Shown here one piece after another: positions 1 through 7,683 of a stretch of DNA of 33,158 bases. The stretch covers positions 1-33,158 of the forward strand of contig NZ_SVCB01000074.1 in NCBI RefSeq assembly GCF_015058545.1. Reading direction: 5' to 3'. The stretch comes from Veillonella sp. Lineage in GTDB: Bacteria > Bacillota > Negativicutes > Veillonellales > Veillonellaceae. Position 1 is the stretch's first letter. Each line of letters starts with the position of its first letter. The notes beneath the pieces were generated by a model. That model was not told the DNA's origin, did not search any database, and worked only from the letters and a program-made list of their open reading frames with translations. The position numbers and the translations under genes are program-made.

Positions 1-80
1 GCTAGAGTTCTGCCACCGCCTTCTCCATTTAAATATGCTGTAACAACTTTTAGCTTAAATTTAAAACTATATTTTGACAT
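1..80 (-). CDS. IS3-family transposase OrfA, N-terminal fragment
   Basis: Read on the minus strand, ATG (80-78) opens a frame giving MSKYSFKFKLKVVTAYLNGE and then GGGRTLA up to the window edge. This is the typical start of IS3/IS150 OrfA proteins, whose first helices belong to a helix-turn-helix that binds the terminal repeats. A strong ribosome site AAGGAGG lies at 98-92, 11 bases before the ATG, inside the terminal hairpin. Only 26 codons are visible, so whether the transposase is functional is unknown. Confidence 0.8.
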   Translation of the reverse strand, partial: MSKYSFKFKLKVVTAYLNGEGGGRTL

Positions 81-86
81 GAAAAA

Positions 87-135
87 ACCGACCTCCTTAA
101 AATTAGATTTTTAGGTCTAACTTTAAGGGGTCGGT
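87..135 (-). promoter_or_regulatory. Hairpin that buries the transposase ribosome site
   Basis: The arms ACCGACCTCCTT (87-98) and AAGGGGTCGGT (125-135) pair except for one bulge, and the stem continues with AATTAGA (101-107) against TCTAACTT (116-123). The transposase Shine-Dalgarno sequence is inside the stem. A transcript entering from outside the element would fold this way and block translation, while a promoter inside the element could skip the first arm. This protection is known for several insertion sequences; here it is inferred from the fold. Confidence 0.6.
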
Positions 136-191
136 TCATTTTAACTATAAGCGGGGTAATTTTGTTTTTGAATTATGTTTGTCCTATAAGC

Positions 192-1565
192 CTATTTTTT
201 AGAACCTTTTAACTTATATGTTACATACAAGAACAAAATCCAGAACGGAATGGCGATTACCGATGGTCGGAAGCTGTCCATTTGATACATAACGCCTACA
301 ACTACCAACAAGAATAAAATACAGAGGTAGTTAATCACCGGATAGAGTGGCGATTTGAATTTCAATTCATCGAGGCGGCCTTCGCGAATAAAGGTGCTGC
401 GGAATTTCATGTGGGTCGCGATGATGACGAACCAGCTGATAACAAGACCGGCTACTACAAGGGCCAAGAGATGCATGAATACTTCACCGGCTTGTGGGTA
501 GAGGTACGTTGTTAAAACGATGATTAAGGCCAAACCGGATGAGAATAAGGTGCTGGCGAGCGGCACACCATGAACAGTTAAATAACTGAAAATTTTAGGT
601 GCATTGCCGGATTGGGCCAAACCGTATAACATACGGGAGTTACTGTACAAAATACTATTGAATACGGATAAAGCCGCTACAAGAACTACGAGGTTCAAAA
701 TATTGGAAGCTGCCGGAATGCCGATTTCTTCAAAAATCTGAACGAATGGGCTGGCTTCGAGACCAACTTTATCCCATGGTGCTAAGGACATGAGAACGAC
801 CATAGTACCGATGTAGAAAATTAAGATACGCAATAACAATTCGTTAATAGCCGTTGGTAAGCTTTTTTCAGGATCTTCTGCTTCACCCGCCGTAATACCG
901 ATAAGGTCGACGCCACCGAAGGAGAACATAACAACAGCTAAGGAACAAAGGAAGCCCCAAGAGCCGTTCGGGAAGAAACCACCGTTATCCCACAGATTGT
1001 GGAAGTTATGTGGGAAGGAACCCATAGTGGTGAAAATAAGATAGAAGCCGAATAAAATCATGCTGACGATGGCGCCGATTTTGATGAAGGACGCCCAGAA
1101 CTCAACTTCGCCGTAGGCCTTAACGTTAATTAAGTTAATGGCCGTGATGATGACAAGGCATATGAGCGTAGTCAGCCAATGGGGAATGTCCGGGAACCAA
1201 TAGGCGAGGTACACGGCGATGGCCGCCAGTTCCGCCATGCCGGCGAGCATAAATAAGGTCCAATAATTCCAGCCGGCCAAGTAACCCATAAAGCCATTCC
1301 AATATTTGTTGGCAAAATGACTGAACGAACCCGATACCGGTTCGCGTACGGCCATTTCACCGAGCATGCGCATAACGAAGAAAATAAAAAGGCCTGCCAA
1401 TGCATAGGATGCAATAATACCCGGTCCTACCAATTTGATCGTCGGCGCCGAGCCGTAAAACAGGCCGGTACCTACCGATGCGCCTAAGGCAATCATCTGC
1501 ATGTGACGGTTTTTGAGACCACGCTTCATACTATGGTCGTGACCTTGATTTGATTTTTCACTCAT
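192..1565 (-). CDS. Amino acid permease, AAT/APC family
   Basis: A 457-residue integral membrane protein of the usual length for the amino acid transporter branch of the APC superfamily (GabP, ProY, AroP and LysP type). After a short polar N-terminus, MKRGLKNRHMQMIALGASVGTGLF is the family signature of TM1 (split helix with GxG), followed by about 12 hydrophobic segments. The conserved GEMAV and the region FGGVDLIGITAGEAEDPEKSLP are typical and belong to the substrate site and the loop after TM6. It should import an amino acid with protons across the inner membrane; the substrate is not readable. A ribosome site (AAAGGGGGA on the minus strand, 1581-1573) supports the start at 1565. It is divergent from the EF-G-like gene and ends about 50 bases from the insertion sequence. 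Confidence 0.9.
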   Translation of the reverse strand: MSEKSNQGHDHSMKRGLKNRHMQMIALGASVGTGLFYGSAPTIKLVGPGIIASYALAGLFIFFVMRMLGEMAVREPVSGSFSHFANKYWNGFMGYLAGWNYWTLFMLAGMAELAAIAVYLAYWFPDIPHWLTTLICLVIITAINLINVKAYGEVEFWASFIKIGAIVSMILFGFYLIFTTMGSFPHNFHNLWDNGGFFPNGSWGFLCSLAVVMFSFGGVDLIGITAGEAEDPEKSLPTAINELLLRILIFYIGTMVVLMSLAPWDKVGLEASPFVQIFEEIGIPAASNILNLVVLVAALSVFNSILYSNSRMLYGLAQSGNAPKIFSYLTVHGVPLASTLFSSGLALIIVLTTYLYPQAGEVFMHLLALVVAGLVISWFVIIATHMKFRSTFIREGRLDELKFKSPLYPVINYLCILFLLVVVGVMYQMDSFRPSVIAIPFWILFLYVTYKLKGSKK

Positions 1566-1819
1566 AAAAAATCCCCCTTTATGTTCGGCTCTTCAAAAAT
1601 ACTCAACTACCGTGTTACGCTGCCGAACCTCTTATATATATTCTCTAATGTTACGTTATATAGTCGTTTTTGGCAAGTTGTTTGTACAATTTTAGGGGAC
1701 AATTTTAAAAAAATTGCTATAATTTCGAAAAATGTATAATAAATATAAAGGAATTTCATATGGTCGCATCGAATACATACAGTAAATTGCGTTTCTGCGC
1801 TTTAAAGGAGGCGGTTCAT
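1566..1819. promoter_or_regulatory. Divergent intergenic region with -10-like sites
   Basis: This gap separates the permease (minus) from the EF-G-like gene (plus). On the plus strand there are two perfect TATAAT hexamers, at 1718-1723 and 1735-1740, but no convincing -35 at 16-18 bases from either. The stretch 1620-1670 is AT-rich and could hold the permease promoter. A frame open from 1760 reaches into the gene, but the ribosome site AAAGGAGG at 1804-1811 points to the start at 1820. Confidence 0.4.
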
Positions 1820-3892
1820 ATGAAAGAATATGCTAGTGATTTAATTCGTAATGTGGCTGTTGTATCTCACGACGGTGCGGGCAAAACAGCATTGGTAGAA
1901 TCTTTGCTTTTGGCTTGTGGCGCTGTTCAATCCGTCGGTAAAGGGCAAGACAACAAACATATTATGGATTTTGAACCTGAAGAAATTAAACGTAATGTTA
2001 CTATTCAGCTTGGTATGGCACCATGTGAATGGAAAAATTATAAAATTAATTTCATTGATACGCCGGGTTATTCCGAATTCCATGGTGAAGTGCGCGCCGC
2101 ATTGCGTGCTTCCGACGGCATGCTTATGGTACTCTCCGCCACATCCGGTGTGGAAGTGGACACCATTCGCGCTTGGGATTACGGGGTAGAATTGCAGATG
2201 CCGCGCATGGCTTTTGTTAACAAAATGGATATGGAAGGGGCCGACTTCTTCGGTACTCTTGAAAAAATGCACGACTTATTCGGCAAAGCCATCATGCCAC
2301 TGCAGATTCCAATCGGCGAAGGTCCTGATTTTAAAGGTGTTGTTGACGTAGCAAAACGTACGGCTTATGTGTATGAAAACGGCAAGGTAACGGAAGTACC
2401 GGTACCGGAAGAATTGTCCGCCAAAGTAGAAGAAATCCGTGAACTAACGGTAGAATCCGCTGCTGAAGGTGACGATACGTTATTGGAAAAATATTTAGAT
2501 GGTCAAGAGCTTACTTTGGAAGAAATTCGTCAAGGCCTACGCGAAGGTATGTTGACCGGCCGCGTATGTGCCGTTATGTGCGGCAGTGCCACTAATAATA
2601 TCGGCATGGACCAAGTGCTCGATCGTATGATTCGCTACATGCCGGATGCCGCTAAACGAGTTATGACCGCTGAAGATGTAGATACCGGCGAAGAACGCGT
2701 TGTTCATGTAGATAAACCGTTTACGGGCTTTGTATTTAAGACCGTTTTGGATCCGTTTGCCGGCAAACAGAGCTTTGTGCGCGTATTCTCCGGTGAATTA
2801 AAAGAAGGGGACAAACTCCTTAATATGAACCAAGGCGTGGAAGAAAAATGGGGTAAAATGTATACCCTCATCGGTAAGCAACAGGTTCCTGTTACGGAAG
2901 CTCGTGCCGGCGATATCGTTGTTATTCCTAAATTGGCCGTAACCAAGACCGGTGATACTTTTGCAACACCGGCATTCAAAGTTAAATACAGCCAGATTCG
3001 CTTCCCACAACCGCTCCATACGGTAGCTATGGTTCCTGAAAAGAAAGGGGAAGAAGAAAAATTAGCCAGTGCTTTACAACGTATTTCGGAAGAAGATCCG
3101 ACTTGCGTAGTTGTTAAAGACGTAGAAGGTCGTCAGATGCAAGTTCGTTGCATGGGCGAAGTACATTTGGATCATATCCTCACCAAGATGGAACGTAAAT
3201 ACGGTGTAAAAGCTAAATTGGAAAAACCGTATATTCCATATCGTGAAACGGTTCGCGGACATGTAGAAGTGGAAGGCAAACATAAGAAACAAAGTGGCGG
3301 TCATGGTCAGTACGGTCATGTTAAAATTGCCATCGAACCATCCACGGAAGGCGATTTTGAATTTGTAGATAAGATTTTCGGTGGCGCTGTACCTAAACAA
3401 TACATTCCGGCTGTAGAAAAAGGCGCTAAAGAAACGTTAGAAAAAGGCTTGTTGGCCGGTTATCCTATGATTGGCGTGAAGGTAACTTTATTAGACGGTT
3501 CTTACCATGCTGTTGACTCCTCGGAATTAGCCTTTAAGGTAGCTGCTGCGCAAGCGTTGAAGAAAGGCGTGCCACAGGCTAAACCGGTACTCTTAGAACC
3601 TGTTTACAATGTAAACGTATTTGCTCCGGATGCTTTCATGGGCGATATTATGGGCGATTTGAACAGTCGTCGCGGTCGTGTACTGGGCATGGAACAGGGG
3701 GAACGTGAAGGTATTACCGTTGTTAAAGCACAGGTACCGTTTGCCGAAATGCTCGACTATGTAACTGTATTGCGCTCCATGACGCAAGGTCAAGGCGTTT
3801 TCAACATGGAATTCAATTCTTATGAAGAAGTGCCTCATAAAACAGCCGAAGCTATTATCGCGAAATTTGACGGCACCGCTGATGAAGAATAA
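1820..3892 (+). CDS. Elongation factor G-like GTPase (EF-G paralogue)
   Basis: A 690-residue translational GTPase with the five-domain layout and length of EF-G. The P-loop is SHDGAGKT (16-23), switch I is RNVT rather than RGIT, G3 is DTPGY (80-84) and G4 is NKMD (134-137); domain IV has the conserved sequence KKQSGGHGQYGHV. Canonical EF-G has AHIDAGKT and DTPGH, whose His activates the water for GTP hydrolysis; here it is Tyr. That combination marks the EF-G-like/EF-G2 branch, whose role is not well defined. A true fusA normally sits between rpsG and tuf, which is not the case here. The start at 1820 is chosen because of AAAGGAGG eight bases upstream; an earlier in-frame ATG at 1760 adds 20 unconserved residues. 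It appears monocistronic, with a terminator behind it. Confidence 0.85.
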   Translation: MKEYASDLIRNVAVVSHDGAGKTALVESLLLACGAVQSVGKGQDNKHIMDFEPEEIKRNVTIQLGMAPCEWKNYKINFIDTPGYSEFHGEVRAALRASDGMLMVLSATSGVEVDTIRAWDYGVELQMPRMAFVNKMDMEGADFFGTLEKMHDLFGKAIMPLQIPIGEGPDFKGVVDVAKRTAYVYENGKVTEVPVPEELSAKVEEIRELTVESAAEGDDTLLEKYLDGQELTLEEIRQGLREGMLTGRVCAVMCGSATNNIGMDQVLDRMIRYMPDAAKRVMTAEDVDTGEERVVHVDKPFTGFVFKTVLDPFAGKQSFVRVFSGELKEGDKLLNMNQGVEEKWGKMYTLIGKQQVPVTEARAGDIVVIPKLAVTKTGDTFATPAFKVKYSQIRFPQPLHTVAMVPEKKGEEEKLASALQRISEEDPTCVVVKDVEGRQMQVRCMGEVHLDHILTKMERKYGVKAKLEKPYIPYRETVRGHVEVEGKHKKQSGGHGQYGHVKIAIEPSTEGDFEFVDKIFGGAVPKQYIPAVEKGAKETLEKGLLAGYPMIGVKVTLLDGSYHAVDSSELAFKVAAAQALKKGVPQAKPVLLEPVYNVNVFAPDAFMGDIMGDLNSRRGRVLGMEQGEREGITVVKAQVPFAEMLDYVTVLRSMTQGQGVFNMEFNSYEEVPHKTAEAIIAKFDGTADEE

Positions 3893-3928
3893 AATACTAA
3901 GTGATTTATAATTAAATGTTCAATACAT

Positions 3929-3967
3929 AAATGGAAGCTTAGCAGTAGCCGAGCTTCCATTTATAGA
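3929..3967 (+). terminator. Terminator after the EF-G-like gene
   Basis: AAATGGAAGCT (3929-3939) pairs perfectly with AGCTTCCATTT (3952-3962) around a 12-base loop. The T-run is short (TTT then ATAG), so termination may be incomplete. Confidence 0.6.
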
Positions 3968-4027
3968 CATTAATTTACAGCTAATTGGTAATAAGAAGGC
4001 GTTTAAACAGATAAGAAGGGACATATT

Positions 4028-4501
4028 GTGATATTTGGTAATGTAAATGTAAATTATAACGGTCTCGGGTATTCGCCCGTGTTGGTACGCGTACTCGATT
4101 GGTTGAAGTCTACGGATTTTAAGCAGCTGCCATTGGGGCGTCATGACATTGACGGTGACAATATTTTTGCCATGCTGCAAGAAGTGACGACTAAAAAAAT
4201 AACAGATACGCGACCTGAATCACATAAGGACTATTTAGATGTTCAGTTCGTCATCGATGGGCAAGAAAAGATGGGCTTCTTACCGGATTATGGTATTGAA
4301 AAGGTAACAGAAGCACATCCGGACAGAGATTTATATTTTTATGCTTCGGAAGTGACCGATGAAGGCTTTGTATTAGCCACGCCGGGGACATATGTTATTT
4401 TCTACCCGGAAGATATTCATCGACCATGTTGCGCTGTTAATGATGAGCCTGCCAAAGTACTAAAAATTGTGGTCAAAGTAGCTATGAAGTTATTGGTTTG
4501 A
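4028..4501 (+). CDS. YhcH/YjgK/YiaL family protein (DUF386)
   Basis: A 157-residue protein covering the whole family length. Family motifs are readable: IDGDNIFAMLQE near residue 40, ESHKDYLDVQFVIDGQE near 65, and a C-terminal cupin-like stretch FYPEDIHRPCC with metal-ligand-like His and Cys, ending KIVVKV. Members are small cupin-fold proteins linked to sugar metabolism (sialic acid, EbgC of the beta-galactosidase system), often with unproven substrates. No sugar genes are adjacent, so its substrate cannot be inferred. The start is GTG with AGAAGGGA at 4013-4020 as ribosome site. It stands alone between two hairpins. Confidence 0.85.
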   Translation: MIFGNVNVNYNGLGYSPVLVRVLDWLKSTDFKQLPLGRHDIDGDNIFAMLQEVTTKKITDTRPESHKDYLDVQFVIDGQEKMGFLPDYGIEKVTEAHPDRDLYFYASEVTDEGFVLATPGTYVIFYPEDIHRPCCAVNDEPAKVLKIVVKVAMKLLV

Positions 4502-4540
4502 TAAGCAATTGGCGATTTGTTACAATAGCAGTAAATGAAG

Positions 4541-4568
4541 AACGACCGGCTTATGGCCGGTCGTTTTT
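4541..4568 (+). terminator. Strong terminator after the YhcH-family gene
   Basis: AACGACCGGC (4541-4550) pairs perfectly with GCCGGTCGTT (4556-4565) across a 5-base loop, followed by TTT and A. Confidence 0.85.
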
Positions 4569-4594
4569 AGTACTTTGATTCGAAGGATGAAAAT

Positions 4595-5488
4595 ATGGAT
4601 AGAAAGTTTTTAGTTGGTATCGGCTTGACGCTCATGGGCGGTATTTTATGGGGGTTATCGGGCGCCTCATCACAATTTTTGCAGCAACAGCGCGGTATCA
4701 CGCCGGAATGGTTATTGGTAGTACGCCTGTTAATCTCCGGTGTTGTCACCGTTATGGCCGCATATTGGCAAGGACACGGTAAGATTTTTGAAGTGTTTAA
4801 AACGTCAAAAGATGTGATTGGTGTTCTGGTGTTCGGTTTGCTTGGTATGGCCTTATGCCAATACGCCTATTTCCGGTCAATCTATTATGCCGGTGCGGGC
4901 ATTGCTACGGTTTTGCAGTATTTGGCACCGATTATCATTGTTCTATACATGGCCATACGCTATTTAAAACTTCCTACTTGGGGCGAAGCCATAAGCATCG
5001 TGTTGGCCACCGTAGGAACGGCTATGATTGCGTTACAGGGTAAGTTGTCGTTGGCCGGTATTGATGAAAAAGTCCTCTTTTGGGGTTTGCTTTCAGCCGT
5101 GGCGGTAGCTATCTACAGCGTTCAGCCGGTTTCATTGTTGCGCCGTTACGGCACGGGGCCGATTGTCGGTTTTGCCATGTTGTTTTCGGGCATTATCATA
5201 ACTCCTTGGGCTAAGCCGCTTGTTGTACCCGGTGAATGGGATATGTGGACATATATTGCTTTTTTCAATGTGGTTGTACTGGGCACGATTATTTCCTTCA
5301 ATGCCTATTTGGAAGGGGTACGCCGCATTGGTGCCGTAAAAGGTTCCGTATTATCTTCGGTAGAGCCGATTTCGGCTGCCCTACTAGGCTGGGCTTTATT
5401 GGGCAGTGAATTTTTAACCACCGATATTATCGGCTTTGTTCTTATTCTATCGACAATATTTATTTTGGCTCGAGAGAAGAGTAAATAG
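4595..5488 (+). CDS. EamA-family (DMT) transporter
   Basis: A 297-residue, almost wholly hydrophobic protein with about ten membrane segments arranged as two EamA repeats (roughly 8-142 and 156-293). The first repeat carries GGILWGLSGASSQFLQQ and the second has the matching SAVAVAIYSVQPVSLL and SSVEPISAALLGWALLG, the typical end of EamA domains. Members of the drug/metabolite transporter superfamily export or exchange metabolites; the substrate cannot be read. The ribosome site GAAGG (4582-4586) supports the start. Isolated gene with a terminator upstream; no neighbour points to a pathway. Confidence 0.88.
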   Translation: MDRKFLVGIGLTLMGGILWGLSGASSQFLQQQRGITPEWLLVVRLLISGVVTVMAAYWQGHGKIFEVFKTSKDVIGVLVFGLLGMALCQYAYFRSIYYAGAGIATVLQYLAPIIIVLYMAIRYLKLPTWGEAISIVLATVGTAMIALQGKLSLAGIDEKVLFWGLLSAVAVAIYSVQPVSLLRRYGTGPIVGFAMLFSGIIITPWAKPLVVPGEWDMWTYIAFFNVVVLGTIISFNAYLEGVRRIGAVKGSVLSSVEPISAALLGWALLGSEFLTTDIIGFVLILSTIFILAREKSK

Positions 5489-5561
5489 TATTGTGTGGAT
5501 AGTTCCAGATAAATTCGTTTTATCCTGATTAAGACACATCGAAATACTTAGATAATATATA

Positions 5562-5589
5562 TTGACATATCTCAAAATTAAGATATAAT
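5562..5589 (+). promoter_or_regulatory. Consensus promoter with built-in operator for the ArsR gene
   Basis: TTGACA (5562-5567) and TATAAT (5584-5589) are perfect hexamers 16 bases apart. The inverted repeat ATATCT-N8-AGATAT (5567-5586) fills the spacer and overlaps both elements, so a bound dimer would exclude RNA polymerase. It is a likely autoregulatory ArsR site. The predicted transcription start is at or next to the ATG at 5596. Confidence 0.8.
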
Positions 5590-5595
5590 AAAATT

Positions 5596-5919
5596 ATGAG
5601 TAATAAAGAATTACAAGATATTTTTAAAGCGCTATCTAATGAAAGCCGCCTAAAAATTTTGCAATGGTTAAAAGAACCGTCGAAGCACTTCCCGCCCCAG
5701 GGAGTTCACATGCCTGAGGAAGACGCGTTTAAAGGAGGAGTCTGTGTAGGGAGTATTCAAGAAAAATTAGGCATTTCGCAATCGGCTGTGTCCCATTACT
5801 TAGACCTGATGCAACGGGCCGGGTTATTGGAGTCCGCTCGCTTTGGCAAATGGACATATTATCGCCGTAATGAAAAAGTGATAGACAGCTTTAAGGCCGA
5901 AATTAATAGTACGCTTTAG
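5596..5919 (+). CDS. ArsR-family transcriptional regulator
   Basis: A 107-residue winged-helix repressor. The N-terminal helix ELQDIFKALSNESRLKILQWL is the ArsR/SmtB signature, and GISQSAVSHYLDLMQRAGLLES is the recognition helix-turn-helix, followed by the wing KWTYYRR. Between helices 2 and 3 is a longer insert (about 29-52) containing FPPQG and a single Cys in GVCVG; the classical CxC metal site on helix 3 is absent, so the inducer is probably not arsenite. The promoter carries a matching operator. There is no Shine-Dalgarno sequence and the predicted transcript begins at the ATG, suggesting leaderless translation. The convergent MFS exporter is a plausible partner, but its own promoter lies over 1.3 kb away. 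Confidence 0.9.
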   Translation: MSNKELQDIFKALSNESRLKILQWLKEPSKHFPPQGVHMPEEDAFKGGVCVGSIQEKLGISQSAVSHYLDLMQRAGLLESARFGKWTYYRRNEKVIDSFKAEINSTL

Positions 5920-5920
5920 A

Positions 5921-5954
5921 TAAAAAGCAGTGTTTGCTGCTTTTTATTTTTTTT
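5921..5954 (+). terminator. Terminator after the ArsR gene
   Basis: TAAAAAGCAG (5921-5930) pairs with CTGCTTTTTA (5937-5946), followed by a run of eight T. Confidence 0.85.
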
Positions 5955-6000
5955 GAAAAAATCTATGTATCTATATATGATGATTTGTTGGGGAAAGAAA

Positions 6001-6035
6001 AAATAAACTCATCCGGCAACGGGACAAGTTTATTT
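6001..6035 (-). terminator. Possible terminator of the MFS gene
   Basis: AAATAAACT (6001-6009) and AGTTTATTT (6027-6035) pair across a 17-base loop. Read on the minus strand the stem is followed by TTTTCTTT, as expected after the MFS gene. The stem is AT-rich and therefore weak. Confidence 0.5.
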
Positions 6036-6086
6036 TGCAGTATTCAAAAGACGTGATGACCATATTTAATAGTACTTGGCCTATTA

Positions 6087-7268
6087 TTATAATCTTAATT
6101 TGAAGTACACCCAAATGGCATTGGCTAAGAATAGCAGACCGCTAGCCCAGAAGAGGGCGGTAAAGCCGAATTGCCCCATGAAGAGCGCCCCGCCCACAGA
6201 GCCGAGGAAATAACCCAAGAACTGAGTCGTCTGGGTATAGGAGAAGACTTGGCCGGAAACGGTTTTAGGCGCATGGGTGGAAATATACGTGTTGAGCGAC
6301 GGTAATAAGCCGGCAAGCCCAAGCCCGGTTAAAAAGCGTAAGATACCAAGTTCCAAGGCCGAAGTGACATAGGCCTGCGGTATGGTAACGAGGGCTACAT
6401 AAATTAACGAACCAATGAGGATAGGCCGCGGACCGATGCGATCTATCCATTTGCCTATATAGGAACTGCTCAACATTTGTGCGAAACCGGTTGAGGCAAA
6501 GACGAGCCCTGCCAATAAGGCGAGTTGTGGTGTATCAGGCGGCACAATTTCGCTCAAATACACCGTAATAATCGGCTGCAAGCTCATCAGAGAGAGTGCA
6601 TAAATAAAAGTAGAGGCCGCTACAATTAACAGCTCGTGGAAGTTCGGTAATTGTTGGCGCAACTCTTTAAAATTGTGTGCCACCTTGTTTGGATCCGGTG
6701 TAAAGGACTCGTGAACGAAGAAAAATACAAGTAAAAAGGCGGCGCCTAAGAAGCAGGCAATGATGAAAAAGGAGAAACGGACGCCAAACATATCGGCTAA
6801 GTAACCGCCGATTAAGGGACCGATGAGTGAACCGGCCAAATTGGACGAGGCCAGCACCGACAGAGCCCAGCCCGTTTTTTCTTCCGGTGTTTCCGATGCC
6901 ACGAGAATGATGGAAGCGGAGAAAAAGCCGGACACGAGACCGTGTATAAATCGGACTAACACAAGTTGCAACGGCGATTGTACGAAGCACATAAGCAGAT
7001 TGCAAAGCATCATCCCAAAACTGGCTCGCAGTAAGGAAATTTTGCGACCTTTACGGTCGGCTAAACGGCCCCAATAGGGAGAAACTAATGCGACGACTAA
7101 ATATGTGATGCCCATCGCCAGGCCTGACCAATAGGCTGTTTCGTTTGTTGTGGTGACGCCCAGTTCGTTCATATAAATCGGTAATAGCGGCGCCAATTGG
7201 CTGAGCCCCAAGGCCGATAAGAACGCGCCGAAGAAACAAATGTATACAGTGCGTTGCCAAGCAAGCAT
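6087..7268 (-). CDS. Major facilitator superfamily exporter (DHA1-like)
   Basis: A 393-residue protein with 12 predicted membrane helices, the normal length of drug:H+ antiporters. Motif A, GRLADRKGRK, lies between helices 2 and 3 (about 67-76), and the antiporter motif C is seen in helix 5 as GSLIGPLIGGYLAD. Motif C is typical of efflux rather than uptake MFS proteins, so multidrug or metabolite export is likely, but the substrate is unknown. The ribosome site AGGAGG (read 7278-7272) supports the start at 7268, and a TATAAT -10 hexamer is seen on the minus strand at 7312-7307. It converges on the ArsR gene. Confidence 0.88.
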   Translation of the reverse strand: MLAWQRTVYICFFGAFLSALGLSQLAPLLPIYMNELGVTTTNETAYWSGLAMGITYLVVALVSPYWGRLADRKGRKISLLRASFGMMLCNLLMCFVQSPLQLVLVRFIHGLVSGFFSASIILVASETPEEKTGWALSVLASSNLAGSLIGPLIGGYLADMFGVRFSFFIIACFLGAAFLLVFFFVHESFTPDPNKVAHNFKELRQQLPNFHELLIVAASTFIYALSLMSLQPIITVYLSEIVPPDTPQLALLAGLVFASTGFAQMLSSSYIGKWIDRIGPRPILIGSLIYVALVTIPQAYVTSALELGILRFLTGLGLAGLLPSLNTYISTHAPKTVSGQVFSYTQTTQFLGYFLGSVGGALFMGQFGFTALFWASGLLFLANAIWVYFKLRL

Positions 7269-7384
7269 ATAAATCCTCCTTTTGAATTTGTTAGTAGATG
7301 TTTTAATTATACACTTTTTTTACAAAAAGTGCATATGAAATGACTTGACAAAATGGAGGTACTTCACTATACTCTAGCTAAGGC

Positions 7385-7416
7385 AAAATACCATAGCAAC
7401 TCGCTATGGATATTTT
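7385..7416. other. Stable hairpin between the MFS promoter and the ileS leader
   Basis: CCATAGC (7391-7397) and GCTATGG (7403-7409) pair around AACTC, extended by AAAATA (7385-7390) against TATTTT (7411-7416) with a bulged A. It resembles a terminator but follows no plus-strand gene; it may insulate the divergent transcription units. The rest of 7269-7446 shows only AT-rich promoter-like sequence. Confidence 0.4.
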
Positions 7417-7446
7417 AGTTATAAGAAAATGTTTTATACATATGAT

Positions 7447-7662
7447 AGAATGCGATGACAAAGACGGTTATTTCGGGTAATTCTCAGCGAGCTGACAGAT
7501 GGTGCGAGGTCAGTGAATGAAGAAATAACGAATCACTTGGGAGCATATGAAGTTTCGACTTTATCGGTGAGCACCGTTATATGCGTGAGTGGCTCTTTAT
7601 GAGTCAGTAGGGTGGTACCACGGACTATCGCGTTCGTCCCTTCGGGGATGAGCGCTTTTTTT
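7447..7662 (+). promoter_or_regulatory. T-box leader (isoleucine) of ileS
   Basis: The T-box AGGGTGGTACCACGG (7609-7623) is near-canonical; it pairs with the free acceptor end of uncharged tRNA to favour the antiterminator. Upstream, 7450-7545 can form stem I, closed by ATGC (7450-7453) with GCAT (7542-7545). On its 3' side the triplet ATC (7532-7534), followed by a purine, is the best candidate specifier codon, matching tRNA-Ile. Downstream is the intrinsic terminator. High charged tRNA-Ile should stop transcription before ileS. The specifier choice follows from family layout and the downstream gene; the boundaries are approximate. Confidence 0.92.
7630..7662 (+). terminator. Terminator of the T-box leader
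   Basis: GCGTTCGTCCC (7630-7640) and GGGATGAGCGC (7645-7655) pair with two G-U pairs around a TTCG tetraloop, followed by seven T. It competes with the antiterminator that includes the T-box. Confidence 0.88.
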
Positions 7663-7683
7663 ATTTTTGAGAGGAGAGTATTT

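Larger units (their letters stand above)
1..138 (-). mobile_element. End of an IS3-family insertion sequence (cut by window edge)
   Basis: The end of the element reads, on the minus strand, TGAACCGACCCCTTAAAG (138 down to 121), a terminal repeat of the IS3/IS150 type beginning with TG. It is followed by a long imperfect hairpin and the start of an OrfA transposase gene. The rest of the element, its second terminal repeat and the target duplication lie outside the window, so its intactness cannot be judged. Family assignment rests on the terminal repeat plus the first 26 residues of OrfA. Confidence 0.8.

Noticed and set aside
7612..7683. Upstream extension of ileS by 24 codons
   Set aside because: The segment is the T-box sequence and terminator; the ribosome site GAGAGGAGAG lies before ATG 7684.
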